From JBCCCJ01 sp039029315 (GTDB taxonomy: Bacteria; Bacteroidota; Bacteroidia; J057), in assembly GCA_039029315.1 (NCBI GenBank), contig JBCCGK010000104.1, forward strand, positions 1-42,485: a stretch of 42,485 nucleotides of DNA. Reading direction: 5' to 3'. Under the pieces are notes generated by a model that was given only the letters and a program-made list of their open reading frames with translations, searched no databases and was not told where the DNA came from. The position numbers were made by a program, and so were the translations under genes. Positions 1-7,934 of the stretch are shown here, piece by piece (within the stretch, counting starts at the first letter, position 1; each line of letters begins with the position of its first letter).

Positions 1-1
1 C

Positions 2-115
2 CTCAATGAATTCTGCTACAAACAAAACCGACGCTACTTCAATGAACGATTATTTGATAGACTGCTAATAGCTGCAGCTACTCTGTATTGGAAACCGGTG
101 TATAGTGCCGGATAA
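2..115 (+). CDS. IS1595-family (ISXO2-like) transposase, C-terminal fragment cut by the window edge
   Basis: Only the last 37 codons are in the window, ending at TAA 113-115. The peptide starts LNEFCYKQNRRYF and continues with ERLFDRLL, which resembles the C-terminal end of ISXO2/IS1595 DDE transposases, where a 'LNEFxxRxNRR' motif follows the catalytic core. The 5' part lies outside the window, so it is not known whether the gene is intact. After the stop the same frame stays open for 30 more codons, to TAA 206-208, and the peptide is lysine/glutamate rich. This may be chance or a trace of a neighbouring gene. No terminal inverted repeat could be fixed in 116-292. Confidence 0.65.
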   Translation, partial: LNEFCYKQNRRYFNERLFDRLLIAAATLYWKPVYSAG

Positions 116-292
116 ACATTATTGTTAAAGGTTCGTGAAGAAGTAGAAAAATTGCTGAATAGGATAAAGACAGATATCTCAAAAATGAACGAATAAGGGT
201 AATTGAAGAAAATATATGAAATCTGGGACGTCCCATGGGACCCCCTATCTTGACTTATCTGTTTATCATTGGACATCAAATAAATATTTCCA

Positions 293-577
293 ATGAAAAC
301 AATCATCATCCCCCTCGAAATCACAGAATTCAGATCCTTGCTCAAGGAGGCTATTCGTGAGGAGATCAAGCAAATCCTGGATCTTCAACAGTATGAACCT
401 TTGATCAAAACACAGGAAGCGATGAAGTTGCTTGGTGTTTCCAAAGTGACATTATTGAATTGGCGTAACTCTGGCCTGATTCCTTCTTACAAAGTGAATT
501 CCAGGGTATACTTCAAAAAATCAGAACTGCTCGCTGCCGTGGGTAAACTCCCCAACCGAAAGGGGCGCAGAAAATAA
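293..577 (+). CDS. Excisionase-like HTH_17 DNA-binding protein
   Basis: This 94-residue protein has a charged N-terminal helix (about 10-35) and then a MerR/excisionase-like winged helix-turn-helix at about 38-85. The key segment runs from TQEAMKLLGVSKVTLLNWR to the wing SGLIPSYKVNSRVYF, ending in a basic GRRK tail. This helix-turn-helix family is found in small DNA-binding proteins of Bacteroidota mobile elements, where members act as excisionases or as regulators of element genes. It lies 88 bp upstream of the primase-helicase on the same strand, consistent with controlling that module. The ATG at 293 is the natural start. The function as regulator or excisionase is inferred from family and position. 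Confidence 0.75.
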   Translation: MKTIIIPLEITEFRSLLKEAIREEIKQILDLQQYEPLIKTQEAMKLLGVSKVTLLNWRNSGLIPSYKVNSRVYFKKSELLAAVGKLPNRKGRRK

Positions 578-665
578 GTTCTTCCTGCCTCTCATTTATC
601 ACATTCACGTAATGGTCATGTTGGTAAGTCTTGAAAAAGTCTTAGGGCTAAGTATATCCTGAATT

Positions 666-2882
666 ATGGAATCTTTTGATGACTATGGGATCATCATCCA
701 TCCCAACAAAAAGGGACAGCAGAGGACCTTATGTCCTATATGCAGCCCACATAGAACGAAAAAGAAAGAAAAGTGTCTTTCTGTCAATATAGATGATGGT
801 GTTTGGTTCTGCCATCATTGTGGCTGGAAAGGGAGGCTAAAGAAAGCTTCTATCCCTTTGAGCCGCCATGAAAGAAATCAACATTATCAGGCTACATGTT
901 TATCGGAAGTTTGGATATCGTTTTTTGCTAATCGGGCGATTACTCCAGATGTGGTGATACGGAATAAAATGCGTGAAGAAAAATACTACTTTTCTTCTAC
1001 AGCTTCAGAGTCGTTGGCCATTTGCTTTGATTATTATGTTGGAGAAAAGATCGTCAATACCAAATACCGAAACCTGGAAAAAGCCTTCTCGCAAAAGAAA
1101 GGAGGCATGCAAGTTTTATATGGGATCAATGACATTGTGGACTGGAAGCGAGAAAAACTCAAATGGACGCATGTAATCATTGTAGAAGGAGAAATGGATA
1201 AATTGGCTTTGGAGGTCGCTGGATTTATGAATGTGGTATCTATCCCTTTAGGAGCTGGAAAAGGAGCTAAAAACCGCCAATACTTGTTGCATGCGCAGAA
1301 ATATCTGGATCAAGCAGAAAAGATTATTCTTGCTGTTGACAATGATGAGGCAGGAACAGAACTGCAATGCGAGCTTTTGACACACTTTCCACAGGAAAAA
1401 TGTTGGATAGTTGATTGGCCAGAAGGTTGTAAGGATGCAAATGATGTTTTGACAAAGCATGGGACATGGAAACTGCAATCAACTATCAAGTATGCGACGC
1501 ATGCAGGTTTTGCATTTCTTCAATTTTCATCCTCAAAGAAACCTTTTATTGTCCATCTGGCCTTCATCCAATACCTGGAAAGGGTAATGGGATATGGCAA
1601 ATATAGAATTGCCAAAAATCAAAGTCGATACTTTTGGGTTCAGAAAAAGGGAAAAATCCTCTTCAAAAAAGAACCCGATCAAATCAAAAATGACCTTCGC
1701 GAGCATTTTGAAGATTTTCCCGAAATCCTACAATTGATAATTTCCAAAAAGGATCTCCTCAGCGAGGCAACATTGGCATTTATTCAAGATTATACAGGTC
1801 AGACTAATCTGATTCACGATACATCGACAAGCTGCAGGCTGTATTTTCAAAATGGGATTGTTCATATTGAAAAAGGAAAATCAATAGTGTTGTTTAGCTA
1901 TGATCACCTTAAAGGACTGATTTGGGAAAGAGATCTGATTCCATTTACAATCCAAGACGTAAATCAGGATCTACAGTCCTTTGAGTTTCATCTATTCCTG
2001 ACAAAAATTTGTAATGGGGATGAAGACAGAATTCAAAGTATCATGACGGCAATTGGGTACCTATTACATGCTTACAAAGATCCTTCAAATGCAAAAGCCA
2101 TTGTACTTTGTGATCAGTACCAGAGTTCTGATGAAGCAAATGGAGGTACAGGAAAAAGCCTCATCCTCCATGCCATTTCTTATCTGAGAAATACCGTTAT
2201 AGAAGATGGTAAGATGTTTCGTTTAGATCGAGGATTTCCTTTTCAGAAAATTGGACCTTCTACCAGGTTATTTGCGCTGGATGATTTGAGGAAAAGTTTC
2301 GACTTAAAACAATTATATCCTTCCATCACTGGAGACATGACCATTGAACAAAAACACAAAGATGCCTTCATTATACCATTCTCACAATCACCCAAAATTG
2401 TCTTTACCACAAATTATGTGATGCGGGTACAAGGAGAAAGCGATAAACGACGAATACATGAAATAGAATTGGCCAATCACTATCATTCGGGCTTCTCTCC
2501 CAAGGATGATTTCGGTCGTCGTTTTTTCGATGACTGGGAAGAAAAAGATTGGACCTGTTTTTATTTTTTGATGTTCAATTGCATCTCAATGTACTTGAAT
2601 CATGGCTTACTTACTTACGATTCAGAGAACCTTCCCTGGAATCGATTTGTGGCTGCAACATCAGATTCCTTTGCTGAATACTGTGGAAATTTGAATCTAG
2701 AGTTTGAACACAATCTCAAGGAAAGTTTCGAGTCTTTCCAGAAAGATTTTGGAGAGAATCGATGGACCCAATCAAAATTCACAAGATCTCTCAAGCAGTT
2801 TGCCGCATTCAAGAACTGTGAATTCAAAATTTTTGGCGCAAATGCTAATCGGAAATTCAAATTTTTTCCGATTGAAGACTGA
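666..2882 (+). CDS. TOPRIM primase fused to SF3-like helicase (element replication protein)
   Basis: This 738-residue protein has three visible parts. An N-terminal zinc ribbon uses C23-x2-C26 and C49-x2-C52. A TOPRIM domain has the acidic motifs EGEMD (174-178) and DNDEAG (225-230), the metal-binding residues of DnaG-type primases. A C-terminal P-loop ATPase has GGTGKS near 493-498, an acidic LDD Walker B near 537 and a TTN sensor motif near 577, as in D5/P4-like superfamily 3 helicases. The organisation matches phage P4 alpha and other satellite replication proteins that synthesise a primer and unwind the origin. Together with the HTH gene before it and the integrase at the other end, it suggests the island can replicate or once did. 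It ends 265 bp before the first hsdM. Confidence 0.85.
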   Translation: MESFDDYGIIIHPNKKGQQRTLCPICSPHRTKKKEKCLSVNIDDGVWFCHHCGWKGRLKKASIPLSRHERNQHYQATCLSEVWISFFANRAITPDVVIRNKMREEKYYFSSTASESLAICFDYYVGEKIVNTKYRNLEKAFSQKKGGMQVLYGINDIVDWKREKLKWTHVIIVEGEMDKLALEVAGFMNVVSIPLGAGKGAKNRQYLLHAQKYLDQAEKIILAVDNDEAGTELQCELLTHFPQEKCWIVDWPEGCKDANDVLTKHGTWKLQSTIKYATHAGFAFLQFSSSKKPFIVHLAFIQYLERVMGYGKYRIAKNQSRYFWVQKKGKILFKKEPDQIKNDLREHFEDFPEILQLIISKKDLLSEATLAFIQDYTGQTNLIHDTSTSCRLYFQNGIVHIEKGKSIVLFSYDHLKGLIWERDLIPFTIQDVNQDLQSFEFHLFLTKICNGDEDRIQSIMTAIGYLLHAYKDPSNAKAIVLCDQYQSSDEANGGTGKSLILHAISYLRNTVIEDGKMFRLDRGFPFQKIGPSTRLFALDDLRKSFDLKQLYPSITGDMTIEQKHKDAFIIPFSQSPKIVFTTNYVMRVQGESDKRRIHEIELANHYHSGFSPKDDFGRRFFDDWEEKDWTCFYFLMFNCISMYLNHGLLTYDSENLPWNRFVAATSDSFAEYCGNLNLEFEHNLKESFESFQKDFGENRWTQSKFTRSLKQFAAFKNCEFKIFGANANRKFKFFPIED

Positions 2883-2893
2883 TGATTCCATGA

Positions 2894-3147
2894 TTGTTCC
2901 GATATCTTTCCTACGAAAACCTCGAAAAACTATTGAAAAATCAGGATTCGGAAAGGGGGAAAGAATCAAATGAAGATTTAGGAAAGAGAATGAAAATAAA
3001 GATTTCAGGAAGAAAGCCTTCTTTTTGGGAACATATAATGAAATTGAGACTTATTTTGTCCATTTCGAATTCAGTCAAGATGAGGAATCCTATCAAAAAA
3101 TTGATACTTTCGATTTCCAGTCCTCACCCTACACACAGCTCAAATAA
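2894..3147 (+). pseudogene. Decayed or unrecognised small gene translationally abutting hsdM
   Basis: Two overlapping reading frames here look protein-like but neither has an ATG. Frame one, from TTG 2894, reads FRYLSYENLEKLLKN and on to about GKRMKIK near 3000. Frame two, open after TGA 2971-2973, reads KAFFLGTYNEIETYFVHFEF and ends at TAA 3145-3147. That stop overlaps the hsdM ATG (3147-3149) as TAATG, the same coupling seen between hsdS and the next gene. A single frameshift near 2990-3000 would join the two pieces into a protein of about 85 residues. I recognise no family. It may be a broken gene, a sequencing error, or a chance open frame. Confidence 0.35.
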
Positions 3148-4628
3148 TGGTCGAAAAACTGACCCTCTCTCAACTCGAACAATATCTTGCCAAAGCTGCC
3201 TGGATTCTCAAAGGTCCAGTGGATGCTTCGGACTTTAAAGTATACATCTTTCCAATGCTGTTCTTCAAGCGGATTTCGGATGTATATGATGAAGAGTATC
3301 GGACTGCATTGGAAGAATCAGAAGGAGATGAAGAATATGCCTCCTTGCCGGAATTTCACCGATTCATCATTCCAGATGGATGTCATTGGCAGGAAGTGAG
3401 AGAACAAACGTCCCATGTTGGGCTGGCATTGGAGCGAGCTTTCAGAGGGATTGAACAAGCCAATCAGGAATTTCTCTATGGAATCTTTGGAGATGCCCAA
3501 TGGTCTAACAAAAACAAGCTCTCAGATGCGCTTTTACTCAATTTAATTGAACATTTCTCCCAATACAATCTCTCCAACTCCCATGTAGAGCCCGATATGT
3601 TGGGGAGGGCATACGAATACCTCATCAAACATTTTGCCGACCTTACTAACAAAAAAGCGGGAGAATTTTATACCCCTCGCTCCGTGGTGCATCTGATCGG
3701 ATTGATTGTTGATCCCCAAGTAGGCGAAAGCATTTATGATCCTGCTTGTGGAACGGGTGGTATGCTGCTGGAATGTACCCAACATTTGATCGATGAAGGC
3801 AAGGACTACCGAACCTTAAAACTGTTTGGACAGGAAAAAAACCTCACCTCCTCCTCAATCGCCAGGATGAACATGTTTTTACACGGCATTGAAGACTTCC
3901 AGATCGTGAGGGGTGATACCCTACGTAATCCTGCCTTCTTTCGGGAAGATCATCTTCAAACCTTTGATTGTGTGATCGCTAATCCTCCTTTCTCTCTCAA
4001 AGCGTGGGGTGCAGAGCACTGGACCAATGATCCTTTTGGCCGGAATCTGGCTGGTGTGCCACCAAAAGGTAATGGTGATATGGCCTGGGTGCAGCACATG
4101 ATCGCGTCTATGTTGCCCACCACCGGACGGATGGCAGTAGTCCTGCCGCATGGAGCTCTCTTTCGGAAAGGTGCTGAAGGACGGATTCGCACAGCATTGC
4201 TGGAAATGGACTTACTGGAAGCTGTGATTGGCTTGGGGCCAAATATCTTTTATGGAACCCAACTCGCCGCCTGTATCCTCGTCTTCCGGCAGCAAAAAGA
4301 AACACGCAAACAAAAGCATGTCCTCTTCATCGATGGCTCAGAACAAATCCGCAAAGGGCGAGCGCAAAACTACCTGGAAGAAGATCATGTCTCAAAGCTC
4401 TATCAGTGGTACAGCGACTTCGAGGATGTAGAAAACTTCGTAAAAGGCGCTTCTATGGAAGAAATCCAAGAAAATGATTTCAACCTGAATATTCCACTTT
4501 ATGTGGAAAAGATCATCGAGGACGATTTACCGAGTGTAGAAGAGGCTTTGGCGGATTTGAAGGAGACTTGGAAGAAGAGCCAGGAGGCAGAGAAGCGATT
4601 TAAGGAACTTCTGAAAGATTTTTTGTAG
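3147..4628 (+). CDS. hsdM: Type I restriction-modification methyltransferase subunit M (first copy)
   Basis: This 493-residue N6-adenine DNA methyltransferase has an N-terminal HsdM helical domain (about 1-140, including YIFPMLFFKRISDVYDEEY). The Rossmann core follows, with SAM-binding motif I DPACGTGG at about 198-205 and catalytic motif IV NPPF at 279-282. The C-terminal tail (about 455-490) is charged and probably coiled-coil, which would contact HsdS. All key residues are present, so the enzyme is likely active once bound to an HsdS. It is the first gene of the tightly packed hsd block, and its ATG overlaps the stop of the upstream remnant. It is clearly paralogous to the second HsdM at 5273-6739; two different methylase subunits beside one HsdS is unusual. 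Confidence 0.95.
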   Translation: MVEKLTLSQLEQYLAKAAWILKGPVDASDFKVYIFPMLFFKRISDVYDEEYRTALEESEGDEEYASLPEFHRFIIPDGCHWQEVREQTSHVGLALERAFRGIEQANQEFLYGIFGDAQWSNKNKLSDALLLNLIEHFSQYNLSNSHVEPDMLGRAYEYLIKHFADLTNKKAGEFYTPRSVVHLIGLIVDPQVGESIYDPACGTGGMLLECTQHLIDEGKDYRTLKLFGQEKNLTSSSIARMNMFLHGIEDFQIVRGDTLRNPAFFREDHLQTFDCVIANPPFSLKAWGAEHWTNDPFGRNLAGVPPKGNGDMAWVQHMIASMLPTTGRMAVVLPHGALFRKGAEGRIRTALLEMDLLEAVIGLGPNIFYGTQLAACILVFRQQKETRKQKHVLFIDGSEQIRKGRAQNYLEEDHVSKLYQWYSDFEDVENFVKGASMEEIQENDFNLNIPLYVEKIIEDDLPSVEEALADLKETWKKSQEAEKRFKELLKDFL

Positions 4629-4640
4629 CAGCATAACCTA

Positions 4641-5276
4641 ATGATCATGACCGAACAAGACTTTAAGGACAAGATTGATCAGGCCTATAAGGAAGCCAAT
4701 GAGGTAAAAGAACCATCTTCCGAATACCAGATTCAAAGAGGGCGATCTCATACAATTTCCAGTTATGCAGAAGATCTCTTTGCCCTGTACATAGCAGAGA
4801 TGCTGGAAAATTCAGAGCTTAACTTTTGGGTAGATCTGGCCTTTCGGGTTAAACTAGATTCATGGAAGAAAGCAAAAGCATTCAATCCTGATTTGGGAAT
4901 CATTCATAAGGGAGAATTGACTCATTATTTTGATATAAAAATGAACCTTGGGTTTCAACGAAACCTTACCCAATATTTAGTGAACAAGAATCAGTTTGTA
5001 GAGAAAATTAGAGGCCAGAATGGATATTATTTGAACAACAAAAAAGAGGAGTGCCAAATACAATTTTCTCCCGAAATAGTCTATCAACTGGTGATCCTGT
5101 TTGGCTGGAATGTCAGCAGAAAGCAAATGGCTCAGAATCTAAAACTAGCTGGGGAATTGCCTTTTGTGGAAGCCTATGTTCTATTCCAAGTACCTCAGGG
5201 CATGAAACATCCCGAGGTAAGTGTAGAGGAGTTTGCTCGTCTCCACCAAAAATCCAAAGATCTATTTCCAGCATGA
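4641..5276 (+). CDS. PD-(D/E)XK nuclease-like protein between the two hsdM genes
   Basis: This 211-residue protein is not a family I can name. Its pattern fits the restriction-endonuclease fold: a helix with SYAEDLFALYIAE (E44), then NPDLGII (D84), then a strand HYFDIKM giving D98-x-K100, followed by mixed alpha/beta sequence to about 190. The spacing E...PD...DxK matches the PD-(D/E)XK core with Asp in the second acidic position. It starts 12 bp after hsdM1 (ATG 4641, or 4647) and its TGA overlaps the ATG of hsdM2 by ATGA, so it is co-translated with the methylases. It may cleave DNA or be a partner or inhibitor. Fold assignment is moderate confidence and biological role is inference. Confidence 0.7.
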   Translation: MIMTEQDFKDKIDQAYKEANEVKEPSSEYQIQRGRSHTISSYAEDLFALYIAEMLENSELNFWVDLAFRVKLDSWKKAKAFNPDLGIIHKGELTHYFDIKMNLGFQRNLTQYLVNKNQFVEKIRGQNGYYLNNKKEECQIQFSPEIVYQLVILFGWNVSRKQMAQNLKLAGELPFVEAYVLFQVPQGMKHPEVSVEEFARLHQKSKDLFPA

Positions 5277-6739
5277 CCCAATCACAACTAGAATCCTACC
5301 TCTGGGGTGCAGCCACCTACCTTCGCGGGACCATAGACGCGGGAGACTATAAACAATACATCTTCCCGCTGCTCTTCTTCAAACGAATCTGCGATGTGTA
5401 TGATGAAGAATTCCGGCAGGCAATGGAAGAAAGCGATGGCGATCTGGAATATGCAGCCTTTGAAGAGCATCACCGTTTCCTAGTGCCAAGCGAAGCCCAC
5501 TGGGATCGTGTGCGAGAAACTACCGTCAATGTCGGCATCGCCATCCAAGACGCCATGCGAATCATCGAGAAAGCCAATCTCGAAACCCTATATGGCATTT
5601 TCGGGGATGCAAACTGGACCAACAAAAACCGTCTCTCCGATGAGACATTGCTCAACCTACTCGAACACTTCTCCCAACACAAGCTTGACCTTGCTAGTGT
5701 TCCCGATGACCAACTCGGCAATGCCTACGAATACCTCATCAAGCAATTTGCGGATGACAGTGGGCATACAGCAGCAGAGTTCTACACCAACCGAACCGTG
5801 GTCCGTCTTATGACTCTTATCATGGACCCGCAGCCAGGTGAGAGTGTATACGATCCTACTTGTGGCTCTGGGGGCTTGCTGCTAAACTGCGCCCTCCAAC
5901 TCAAAGAAGCAGGTAAAGAATACCGCAGCTTGCGTCTTTTTGGACAGGAGATCAATCTGCTTACCTCTGCCATCGCCCGTATGAATATGTTCTTGCATGG
6001 CATAGAGGAGTTTCAGATCGTGCGTGGGAACACCCTGAGTAATCCTGCTTTCCTTCGTGAAGATCAGCTCCAAACCTTCAATGTCATTCTCGCCAACCCC
6101 CCATACTCGATCAAGTCTTGGGACCGAAAGAAATTTGAAGTCGATCCTTGGGGACGCAATCTGTGGGGGACGCCTCCTCAGGGATGTGCGGATTATGCCT
6201 TTCAGCAGCATATCATGAAGAGCCTTGATCCTGCCAATGGTCGCTCGATCTGCCTCTGGCCGCATGGGATTCTCTTTCGAGACTCAGAAGCGCAAATGCG
6301 CCGCAAGATGATCGAATCAGATGTGGTGGATTGTGTGATTGGACTTGGCCCGAATCTGTTTTACAACTCGCCAATGGAAGCCTGCCTGCTGATCACCAGC
6401 ACGAATAAGCCAGTCGAAAGAGAAGGTAAGGTCTTGTTCATCAATGCTGTGAAGGAAGTCAAGCAGGAAAAAACGATGGCATTTTTAGAGGAGGTGCATA
6501 TTCAGAAAATATTTGAAGCATATCGGGATCATCAGGAAATTGAAGGATTCAGTCGACTTGTCGGAATTGAGGAAATCCTGGACAAGGGTAGCAGCCTCAA
6601 CATTTCACTCTATGTCAGCAATGTAGATGCAAAAGGAGATGCTCGTCCCTTGCGAGAAGTCATCCAAGAATGGGAAAAAAGTTCGCGGGAACTTGCTACA
6701 AGCATGGAGACTTTGTTTGAAACCTTAGAGACAAAATAA
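5273..6739 (+). CDS. hsdM: Type I restriction-modification methyltransferase subunit M (second, divergent copy)
   Basis: This is a second HsdM, 488 residues from the ATG at 5273. A longer open frame upstream is only the shadow of the preceding gene. It has the helical N-terminus (TIDAGDYKQYIFPLLFFKR), SAM motif I DPTCGSGG at about 194-201 and catalytic NPPY at 275-278, the alternative accepted form of the motif IV tetrapeptide. It aligns with the first HsdM over its whole length but is diverged throughout, for example in motif I and in the C-terminal third, so the pair is not a recent duplication. The ATG overlaps the TGA of the PD-(D/E)XK gene and hsdS follows after 1 base. That makes this copy the one more directly coupled to the specificity subunit. 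Confidence 0.95.
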   Translation: MTQSQLESYLWGAATYLRGTIDAGDYKQYIFPLLFFKRICDVYDEEFRQAMEESDGDLEYAAFEEHHRFLVPSEAHWDRVRETTVNVGIAIQDAMRIIEKANLETLYGIFGDANWTNKNRLSDETLLNLLEHFSQHKLDLASVPDDQLGNAYEYLIKQFADDSGHTAAEFYTNRTVVRLMTLIMDPQPGESVYDPTCGSGGLLLNCALQLKEAGKEYRSLRLFGQEINLLTSAIARMNMFLHGIEEFQIVRGNTLSNPAFLREDQLQTFNVILANPPYSIKSWDRKKFEVDPWGRNLWGTPPQGCADYAFQQHIMKSLDPANGRSICLWPHGILFRDSEAQMRRKMIESDVVDCVIGLGPNLFYNSPMEACLLITSTNKPVEREGKVLFINAVKEVKQEKTMAFLEEVHIQKIFEAYRDHQEIEGFSRLVGIEEILDKGSSLNISLYVSNVDAKGDARPLREVIQEWEKSSRELATSMETLFETLETK

Positions 6740-6740
6740 G

Positions 6741-7934
6741 ATGCCTGAAACAGCACAACAGATTCATCTTGAGGATTTGGCCCGATCAGAATGGAAGTGG
6801 TATCGCTTTGATCAGATTGCAAGTAGTATCAGTGAGAGAGTAGAACCGAGTGAGACCGATTTGGATATTTATGTAGGTCTGGAACACCTGGATGCCGAAT
6901 CCATTCATATCAAACGCTTTGGCACTCCTGCTGATGTGAAAGGAACCAAACTCAAAGTCTACCCTGGGGATGTCATTTTTGGAAAAAGGAGAGCCTATCA
7001 ACGCAAAGCTGCTATCGCAGAATTTGAAGGGATTTGTTCTGCACATGCTATGGTTCTTCGTGCAAATCCAGAGGTGATTGAACCAAAATTGTTTCCCTTT
7101 TTCCTTCATTCGGATACCTTTATGCACAGGGCCATTGATATTTCTGTAGGCTCCCTTTCTCCTACAATCAATTGGAAAACATTGCGCCAGCAAGAATTTC
7201 TCCTCCCCCCCAAAGACCAACAGGCCCGGCTGGCAGAGCTGCTTTGGGCGGCGGATGAGGTGGTGGAGAGGGGAAAAGAAACACTTCAAAAGGTGCAGAC
7301 AACTATTCTTAGTTATCGAGAAAAAGTACTTCTTGATAAGGATCATCAAAGAGTCAAGTTGAATGAACTCCTAAATGGAATTACGGCTGGGAAAAGCTTG
7401 AATGGAATCAATAAACCTATAAAAAATGAGGAAAAAGGCGTATTGAAAGTGAGCGCAGTTGGGCCAAATGGATTTGATCCTATTGAAAACAAAGTCTTGA
7501 ATGACCAAGAAGGATTTTTGGATAAGTTTTCAATATCCAAAGGCGACTTATTGATCACGAGAGCCAATACTACTGAGCTGGTTGGGAGAGTATGCCTTGT
7601 GAAAAATGATCATCCACATTTGATGTTGAGTGATAAAACGTTGCGGTTGGAAACGAATGATAAGGTTAATAAAACATTCTTATCAGAAGTCCTGGCATCC
7701 AAAGAACTGCGAAGGCAAATTGAAGCATATGCCACAGGTACAGGTGGAGCCATGAAAAATATTTCTCAGCAAGAAATAAAATCATTAAAGATACCGTATC
7801 CGGAGATGAAAGAACAGGTCCTACTTGCTGATGAAGTTAAAGCAATGTACAAATCAAAAGATGGACTACAGACTTCAATTTTGAGCATGAAGCTCCTCTT
7901 CAAGTCCCTCCTTAATCAGATATTTTCAGAATAA
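6741..7934 (+). CDS. hsdS: Type I restriction-modification specificity subunit S
   Basis: This 397-residue protein has the two-repeat architecture of HsdS. The first target-recognition domain (about 15-150) ends in a conserved coiled segment around LLPPKDQQARLAELLWAADE. The second (about 205-340) ends in IPYPEMKEQVLLADEVK. Each recognition domain would read one half of a bipartite DNA site, and the coiled segments would set the spacer length. It follows hsdM2 after one base, and its stop TAA (7932-7934) overlaps the ATG of the TIR-STAND gene as TAATG. It is the only HsdS in the window, so the two HsdM proteins either share it as a mixed complex or one of them works elsewhere. Confidence 0.95.
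   Translation: MPETAQQIHLEDLARSEWKWYRFDQIASSISERVEPSETDLDIYVGLEHLDAESIHIKRFGTPADVKGTKLKVYPGDVIFGKRRAYQRKAAIAEFEGICSAHAMVLRANPEVIEPKLFPFFLHSDTFMHRAIDISVGSLSPTINWKTLRQQEFLLPPKDQQARLAELLWAADEVVERGKETLQKVQTTILSYREKVLLDKDHQRVKLNELLNGITAGKSLNGINKPIKNEEKGVLKVSAVGPNGFDPIENKVLNDQEGFLDKFSISKGDLLITRANTTELVGRVCLVKNDHPHLMLSDKTLRLETNDKVNKTFLSEVLASKELRRQIEAYATGTGGAMKNISQQEIKSLKIPYPEMKEQVLLADEVKAMYKSKDGLQTSILSMKLLFKSLLNQIFSE

Noticed and set aside
5051..5272. Longer N-terminus for the second HsdM
   Set aside because: These 74 codons overlap the PD-(D/E)XK gene in another frame and do not resemble HsdM; homology starts at ATG 5273.
5882..6265. Antisense open frame of 127 codons
   Set aside because: It is a shadow of hsdM2 on the opposite strand with no family resemblance.
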